Positions 59,411 to 64,000 of a stretch of 64,000 nt of DNA are shown here, piece by piece (positions within the stretch are counted from its first letter, which is position 1; each line of letters opens with the position of its first letter). A program made the translations under genes and the position numbers. The notes under the pieces were generated by a model, which did not search any database, had not been told where the DNA came from, and was given only the letters and a program-made list of their open reading frames with translations. The stretch comes from Pseudaquabacterium inlustre (GTDB lineage Bacteria; Pseudomonadota; Gammaproteobacteria; Burkholderiales; Burkholderiaceae_C), in the NCBI RefSeq assembly GCF_038066595.1, contig NZ_JBBUTH010000010.1:124001-188000 (forward strand), given 5' to 3'.

Positions 59411-61087
59411 ATGACCGAAGAAGTGTTTGACGCCATCGTCGTGGGCTCCGGCGCCACCGGTGGCATCGCCGCCAAGGAGCTCACCGAGCGCGGCCTGAAG
59501 GTGCTGGTGCTGGAAGCCGGCGGCCCGCATCCCGAGGCCAAGTTCGAGGCCGCGGCCAAGGCCCAGTTCGCCGCCATCGGCTCCTGGGCGCGCATCAAGG
59601 CCGGGATGAGCGGCCAGCACAAGCAGGCGCTGACCTCGTTCTACACGCCCGAGAAGTCCTTCCTGTTCGTCAACGACAACGAACACCCGTACGAGTCGCC
59701 GCAGGACTTCTACCTGTGGTTGCGCGGCAAGCAGGTGGGCGGGCGCTTCCTGGCCTGGGGCCGGGTGGCGCTGCGCATGTCGGACTACACCTTCAAGTTC
59801 AAGAGCCATGAAGGCGCGGGCTTCGACTGGCCCATCGGCTATGCCGACCTGGCGCCGTACTACGAGCACGTGGAGCGCTTCCTGGGCATCATGGGCAACG
59901 ACGACGGCATCGACTACTGCCCGTCGGGCAGCTACGCCGCGCCGGCGGGTCTGTCCAAGGCCGAGCAGAAGTTCAAGGCCGCGGTGGAGGGCCGCTTCAG
60001 CGATGCCAAGGTGATGGCCTGGCGCTATGTGCGCAAGGAGGCCACGCCGGTGGACGGCCAGCGCAACCGCACCACCACGCCGCTGCAGGCCGCTGCCGCC
60101 ACCGGCCACCTGACGCTGCGCGCCAACTCGCCCGTGGAACGGGTCAACACCGATGCGCGCAGCGGCCGCGCCACCGGCGTCACCTACATCGACGCCGCCA
60201 CCGGCAAGCGTCACGAGGCCCGCGCCAACGTGGTGATGCTGTGCGCCTCCACCATCGAGACCATCCGCCTGATGCTGAACTCCAAGGGCGAGCGGCATCC
60301 GCAGGGCCTGGGCAATGGCTCGGGCCTGGTGGGCCGGTACTTCATGGACCAGATGCTCACACTGGGCTTCGGCACGGCGCCGGGCTTCAAGGGCGGCGAG
60401 CTGGTGGACGCCAAGAACCCTGCCGACAACCATGGCGGCATCTACATCCCGCGCTTCCGGCAACTGAAGAAGGCGGGCGAGCTGGGTTATGCCGGTGGCT
60501 TCAACCTGCAGGGCCTGGTGGGCCGGCCGATGCTGCCGCCGCACATGGATTCGGTGTTCGGCCTGACCGGCCATGGCGAGATCCTGCCGCATGCCGACAA
60601 CCGCGTGCAGCTGGCCACGCGCAAGGACCGCCTGGGTGTGCCCATCCCGTCGGTCAGCATCCGCCTGCGCGACAACGACCTGAAGCTGCTGCACGACCAG
60701 GTGCAGGTGCAGAAGGAGGTGATGAAGGTGGCCGGCCTGAACGTCGACTTCCTGATCAGCCCGCTGGGCATCAGCTCCGACGGGCCCTTCATGCCCAACG
60801 CCAAGTGGTACGAGCGTCTGATGTTCCGCATGGCCTACAAGCGCAGCGTGGCCGTCGGCGGCGCCATCCATGAGTGCGGCGGCGCACGCATGGGCGATGA
60901 TCCGGCCAGTTCGGTGCTGAACGCGCACAACCAGATCTGGGATGCGCCCAACGTGTTCGTCACCGACAGCAGCTGCTTCGTCACCAACGGCACCTGTGGC
61001 CCCACGCTGACCACGATGGCGCTCACCGCGCGCGCCTGTGACTTCATCGGCAAAGAGTACGGCCACTCGGCCGCACTGCGCGCCTGA
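59411..61087 (+). CDS. GMC-family FAD oxidoreductase, candidate glycoside 3-oxidase
   Basis: A 558-residue GMC enzyme. The FAD motif is VVGSGATGG (11-18), and the catalytic pair is His487 in IHECGGARMGD and Asn526 in NGTCGPTLTTMALTARACD. No signal peptide or twin-arginine motif is present, so it is cytoplasmic. It is like gluconate/glucoside dehydrogenases and CarA-type C3 oxidases of C-glycosides. I chose the ATG at 59411 because the frame before it is a shadow of the SnoaL gene. In this cluster it is the best candidate for the first step, oxidation of the sugar at C3. Confidence 0.82.
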   Translation: MTEEVFDAIVVGSGATGGIAAKELTERGLKVLVLEAGGPHPEAKFEAAAKAQFAAIGSWARIKAGMSGQHKQALTSFYTPEKSFLFVNDNEHPYESPQDFYLWLRGKQVGGRFLAWGRVALRMSDYTFKFKSHEGAGFDWPIGYADLAPYYEHVERFLGIMGNDDGIDYCPSGSYAAPAGLSKAEQKFKAAVEGRFSDAKVMAWRYVRKEATPVDGQRNRTTTPLQAAAATGHLTLRANSPVERVNTDARSGRATGVTYIDAATGKRHEARANVVMLCASTIETIRLMLNSKGERHPQGLGNGSGLVGRYFMDQMLTLGFGTAPGFKGGELVDAKNPADNHGGIYIPRFRQLKKAGELGYAGGFNLQGLVGRPMLPPHMDSVFGLTGHGEILPHADNRVQLATRKDRLGVPIPSVSIRLRDNDLKLLHDQVQVQKEVMKVAGLNVDFLISPLGISSDGPFMPNAKWYERLMFRMAYKRSVAVGGAIHECGGARMGDDPASSVLNAHNQIWDAPNVFVTDSSCFVTNGTCGPTLTTMALTARACDFIGKEYGHSAALRA

Positions 61088-61135
61088 GGCTCTGAGCCCC
61101 GAGCCAACTCCCGCCTGCAGTCAAAGGAAGCAACC

Positions 61136-62338
61136 ATGCACACCCCACGCCGCGCTGGCTTCGCCCAGGGCCTGGTGATCATCCTGATCGGCATCCTGCC
61201 GATGATGGCCATCGTCACGCTGATGCCCATCGTGCCCGCCCTCGTCAAGGCCTTCCCCGAGGTGGGCGGCATCCAGACGCTGGCGCCGCTGGTGCTGTCG
61301 GCGCCGGGGCTGTGCGTGGCACTGTTCTCGCCGTTCGCCGGCGCACTGACCGACAGGCTGGGCCGGCGCAAGCTGCTGATCATCTTCACCACGCTGTACG
61401 GCATCGGTGGTGTGCTGCCCTTCTTCATCACCAGCTTCACGGCGCTGATGGCCGGGCGGCTGCTGCTGGGCGTGGGCGAGGCCTTCATCCTCACCATCGG
61501 CAACACCTTGCTGGGCGACTACTTCGACAAGGACGCGCGCGCCAAGTGGTTGATGTGGCAGAGCTTCGTGGGCCCGGCCCTGGGAGCGGTGCTGGTGGCC
61601 GGCAGCGGCAAGTTGTCGATGGTGGCCTGGAACCTGCCGTTCCTGATCTACGCCGTGGCACTGGGCATCGCGGCCTTTGCCGTGTTCACCGTGTACGAAC
61701 CCGAGCGCCGCACCGACGCCGATCCGCGCGAGCCGGGCACGGCCACGGTGATGGCCTTCCCGTCGGGGTTGATGATGCGCATCGCCGCCACCACCTTCGT
61801 GCTGGCCGCCATCTACTTCGTCTACACGCTGCAGTTTTCGCTGGCACTCGACCAGATGGGCATCAAGAAGGGCAGCGAGCTGGGCCTGTACACCGCGCTG
61901 GCCAGCGTGGGCGTGCCGGTGGGATCCATCCTGTTCAAGTTCATCGCCGGGCGCAGCGCCAACCTGCAGTTCACGGTGCTGTTCGTGCTGCTGGGCATCG
62001 GCCTGACCGGCATTGGCATGGCGCTGGGCCTGGAAGCCACGATGGCCTTCGCGTTCGTGCAGCAGCTGGCCGCGGGCATGACCATCCCGGTGCTGATCGG
62101 CTGGAGCCTGCGCGAGCTGCCCGAGCGCTTCCGCGGCCGTGGCATGGGCTGGTGGTGCAGCGCGTTCTTCCTGGGCCAGTTCGTCTCGCCCTTCTTCGTC
62201 ACCGGCATGCGCGCGCTGGCCGGCGGCCTGCTGCAGGCCTTCGTGGTGTTTGGCGTGCTGTGCATCGCCATCGCGCTGGCCAATGCGCTGCTGTCGCGCT
62301 CGCCGGGCCAACGGCCGCGTCCGCACCTGGCCGGCTGA
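61136..62338 (+). CDS. MFS transporter of the sugar cluster
   Basis: A 400-residue transporter with twelve predicted membrane helices. FSPFAGALTDRLGRRKLLIIFT is the loop 2-3 signature of the major facilitator superfamily, and GRLLLGVGEAF follows. An AGGAAG site precedes the ATG. It lies 48 bases after the GMC gene and would carry the glycoside or freed sugar across the inner membrane, complementing the TonB receptor at the head of the cluster. Confidence 0.85.
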   Translation: MHTPRRAGFAQGLVIILIGILPMMAIVTLMPIVPALVKAFPEVGGIQTLAPLVLSAPGLCVALFSPFAGALTDRLGRRKLLIIFTTLYGIGGVLPFFITSFTALMAGRLLLGVGEAFILTIGNTLLGDYFDKDARAKWLMWQSFVGPALGAVLVAGSGKLSMVAWNLPFLIYAVALGIAAFAVFTVYEPERRTDADPREPGTATVMAFPSGLMMRIAATTFVLAAIYFVYTLQFSLALDQMGIKKGSELGLYTALASVGVPVGSILFKFIAGRSANLQFTVLFVLLGIGLTGIGMALGLEATMAFAFVQQLAAGMTIPVLIGWSLRELPERFRGRGMGWWCSAFFLGQFVSPFFVTGMRALAGGLLQAFVVFGVLCIAIALANALLSRSPGQRPRPHLAG

Positions 62339-62397
62339 CCCCCTCGTTCCCCCACATTGATTCCTGGCCGATCCCTGGACGGCCGGAAGGATCCGTC

Positions 62398-63714
62398 ATG
62401 ACCGATCGCCTCTACGCTGACCTGCCCATCGTTCGCTACGAGGGCCCGCAGTCCACCAACCCGCTGGCCTACCGCTGGTACGACGCCCAGCGCGTGGTGC
62501 TGGGCAAGCCGCTGGCCGAGCACCTGCGCCCGGCGGTGTGCTACTGGCACACCTTCTGCTGGGGCGGGCAGGATCCGTTCGCACTCGGCGACGGGCTGTT
62601 CCAGCGTCCCTGGTTCAGCGGCGCGCCGCTGGCGGCGGCCCAGCTGAAGCTGGACAACGCCTTCGACTTCTTCACGCGCCTGGGCCTGCCGTTCTGGTGC
62701 TTCCATGACCGCGATGTGGCGCCCGAGGGCGCGACGCTGCGCGAATCCAATGCGCTGCTCGATGCGGTGCTGGAACGCGCCGCCCGCAAGATGCAGGACA
62801 GCGGCGTCAAGCTGCTGTGGGGCACGGCCAACCTGTTCAGCCATGCGCGCTACATGGGCGGCGCCGCCACCAACCCTGATCCTGAGGTGTTTGCCTATGC
62901 CGCGGCCCAGGTCAAGCATGTGCTGGAGTGGACGCACCGGCTGGGCGGCGCCAACTACGTGCTGTGGGGCGGGCGCGAGGGCTACGAGACCCTGCTCAAC
63001 ACCGACTTGCGGCGCGAGCTGGACCAGTACGGCCGCTTCCTGGCCGCGGTGGTGGAGCACAAGCACAAGATCGGCTTCACCGGCACGCTGCTGATCGAGC
63101 CCAAGCCGCAGGAGCCCACCAAGCACCAATACGACTACGACAGCGCCACGGTCTACGGCTTCCTGAAGCGCTACGGGCTGGAGAGCGAGGTCAAGGTCAA
63201 CCTCGAGGTCAACCACGCCACGCTGGCCGGGCACAGCTTCGAGCACGAGGTGGCCACGGCCGCCGCACTCGGAATTTTGGGTTCGATCGATGCCAACCGC
63301 GGCGACGAGCAGCTGGGCTGGGACACCGACCAGTTCCCCAACAACCATGTGCAGCTGGTGCCGGCCATGCTGGAGATCATCCGCCACGGCGGACTGGGCA
63401 GCGGTGGCATGAACTTCGACGCCAAGGTGCGGCGCCAGAGCATCGACCCGATCGACCAGCTGGAAGGCCACATCGGCGGCATCGACACGCTGGCCCGCGC
63501 CTTCTTGAGTGCCGCCGCGCTGCACGAGGCCGGCGCGCTGGATGCGCCGCTGGCCGAGCGCTATGCCGGCTGGCAGGGCGAGCTGGGCCGCAGCATCCTG
63601 GCTGGTGCCAGCCTGGATGCGCTGGCCGATGTGGTGCACGGCCAGGGCCTGTCGCCCGTGCCGCGCTCGGGCCGCCAGGAGCGGCTCGAAAACATCGTCA
63701 ACCGCTTCGTCTGA
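62398..63714 (+). CDS. xylA: Xylose isomerase
   Basis: A 438-residue enzyme of the class II length. His103 and Asp106 in WCFHDRDVAPEG are the catalytic dyad. The metal ligands lie in LLIEPKPQEPTKHQ (Glu), KVNLEVNHATLAGH (Glu, His) and DANRGDEQLGWDTDQFP (Asp cluster). It interconverts xylose and xylulose, and often glucose and fructose. GGAAGGA precedes the ATG. Its stop overlaps the next start (TGATG). In this cluster it could process the pentose or a keto-sugar product. Confidence 0.93.
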   Translation: MTDRLYADLPIVRYEGPQSTNPLAYRWYDAQRVVLGKPLAEHLRPAVCYWHTFCWGGQDPFALGDGLFQRPWFSGAPLAAAQLKLDNAFDFFTRLGLPFWCFHDRDVAPEGATLRESNALLDAVLERAARKMQDSGVKLLWGTANLFSHARYMGGAATNPDPEVFAYAAAQVKHVLEWTHRLGGANYVLWGGREGYETLLNTDLRRELDQYGRFLAAVVEHKHKIGFTGTLLIEPKPQEPTKHQYDYDSATVYGFLKRYGLESEVKVNLEVNHATLAGHSFEHEVATAAALGILGSIDANRGDEQLGWDTDQFPNNHVQLVPAMLEIIRHGGLGSGGMNFDAKVRRQSIDPIDQLEGHIGGIDTLARAFLSAAALHEAGALDAPLAERYAGWQGELGRSILAGASLDALADVVHGQGLSPVPRSGRQERLENIVNRFV

Positions 63715-64000
63715 TGGCGGCTGGGCCTGGGGCGGCCAGCCCTGACAACGTGGACCACAAGCTGGCATCTCGCGAGCCCGGCGCGCTCACCGGCCGGCGC
63801 CGCACCTGGGCGTTCGCTGTCGTGGCCATCGCCTTCGTGATGGACCTGCTGGACGTCACCATCGTCAACGTGGTGCTGCCGTCCATCGGCCAGTCGCTGC
63901 ACGCCAGTGCGGCGCAATCGGCCTGGCTGGTGGCGGGCTACGCGCTGTCGTTCGCGGTGCTGCTGGTGGTGGGCGGCCGGCTGGGCGATCTGTACGGCCA
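63714..64000 (+). CDS. DHA2-type MFS transporter, N-terminal part (cut by window edge)
   Basis: The frame starts at the ATG sharing its A with the xylA stop (TGATG) and stays open to the edge (95 residues). A charged N-terminus is followed by AFVVAI-like TWAFAVVAIAFVMDLLDVTIVNVVLPSIGQSL, the D-x-TIVN-x-ALP signature of the 14-helix DHA2 (EmrB/QacA) group, and by WLVAGYALSFAVLLVVGGRLGDLYG. Coupled translation ties it to the sugar cluster. It could export a product or toxic aglycone. Confidence 0.82.
   Translation, partial: MAAGPGAASPDNVDHKLASREPGALTGRRRTWAFAVVAIAFVMDLLDVTIVNVVLPSIGQSLHASAAQSAWLVAGYALSFAVLLVVGGRLGDLYG

Overview
The window is GC-rich by eye, gene-dense chromosomal DNA from a betaproteobacterium, most likely Burkholderiales. 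Pointers are two Bug/TctC-type substrate-binding proteins, a nag-type salicylate 5-hydroxylase cluster with a NahR-like LysR regulator, an HU protein with a lysine/alanine-rich tail, and many CaiB CoA-transferases and acyl-CoA dehydrogenases. I found no insertion sequence, integrase, CRISPR array, rRNA or tRNA. Almost every block is a catabolic operon read away from its own regulator, and stop/start codons often overlap (ATGA, GTGA, TGATG). Layout: 1-3158, the start of a TonB-dependent receptor divergent from a cytochrome P450/MFS pair; 3281-4660, a solitary YjjJ-type HipA kinase; 4727-10937, a Bug protein and a serine-glyoxylate-type aminotransferase divergent from a GntR regulator and a large FAD/Fe-S oxidoreductase, with two copies of a TTGCATGCAA palindrome between them. 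10922-24700 is one long leftward unit: amino-acid-type ABC transporter, two 2-hydroxyacyl-CoA dehydratase-like subunits, CapA-like protein, CaiB CoA-transferase, CocE/NonD hydrolase, TonB receptor, secreted hydrolase and a small HhH protein, facing a MarR regulator. 25393-39771 holds shorter units: methyltransferase, zinc-ribbon protein, LysR/EamA pair, a Bug-CaiB-cupin-acyl-CoA dehydrogenase operon with LysR, an OmpA-lipoprotein/TIR-membrane protein pair, succinate-semialdehyde dehydrogenase, and PaaX-like regulator with an AidB-type dehydrogenase. 39772-41254 holds cold-shock and HU genes with a long leader and a clear terminator. 41254-45362 is nagR-nagAa-nagG-nagH-nagAb, predicted to convert salicylate to gentisate. 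45473-46281 holds an NTF2-like protein and a second HhH protein related to the one at 10.9 kb. 46381-64000 is the most interesting region: a LacI regulator divergent from a TonB receptor, followed by seven xylose-isomerase-like TIM-barrel proteins, a Gfo/Idh/MocA oxidoreductase, two small proteins resembling C-glycoside deglycosidase beta subunits, a long NTF2-like protein, a GMC oxidoreductase, an MFS transporter, xylose isomerase and the start of a DHA2-type MFS transporter. My reading is a 3-keto-glycoside route: a glycoside enters, is oxidised at C3 by the GMC or Gfo/Idh/MocA enzyme, is cleaved by elimination on TIM-barrel alpha / small beta complexes, and the freed sugar is handled by further isomerases. 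All functions rest on recognising motifs and family resemblance by eye; no search was run.
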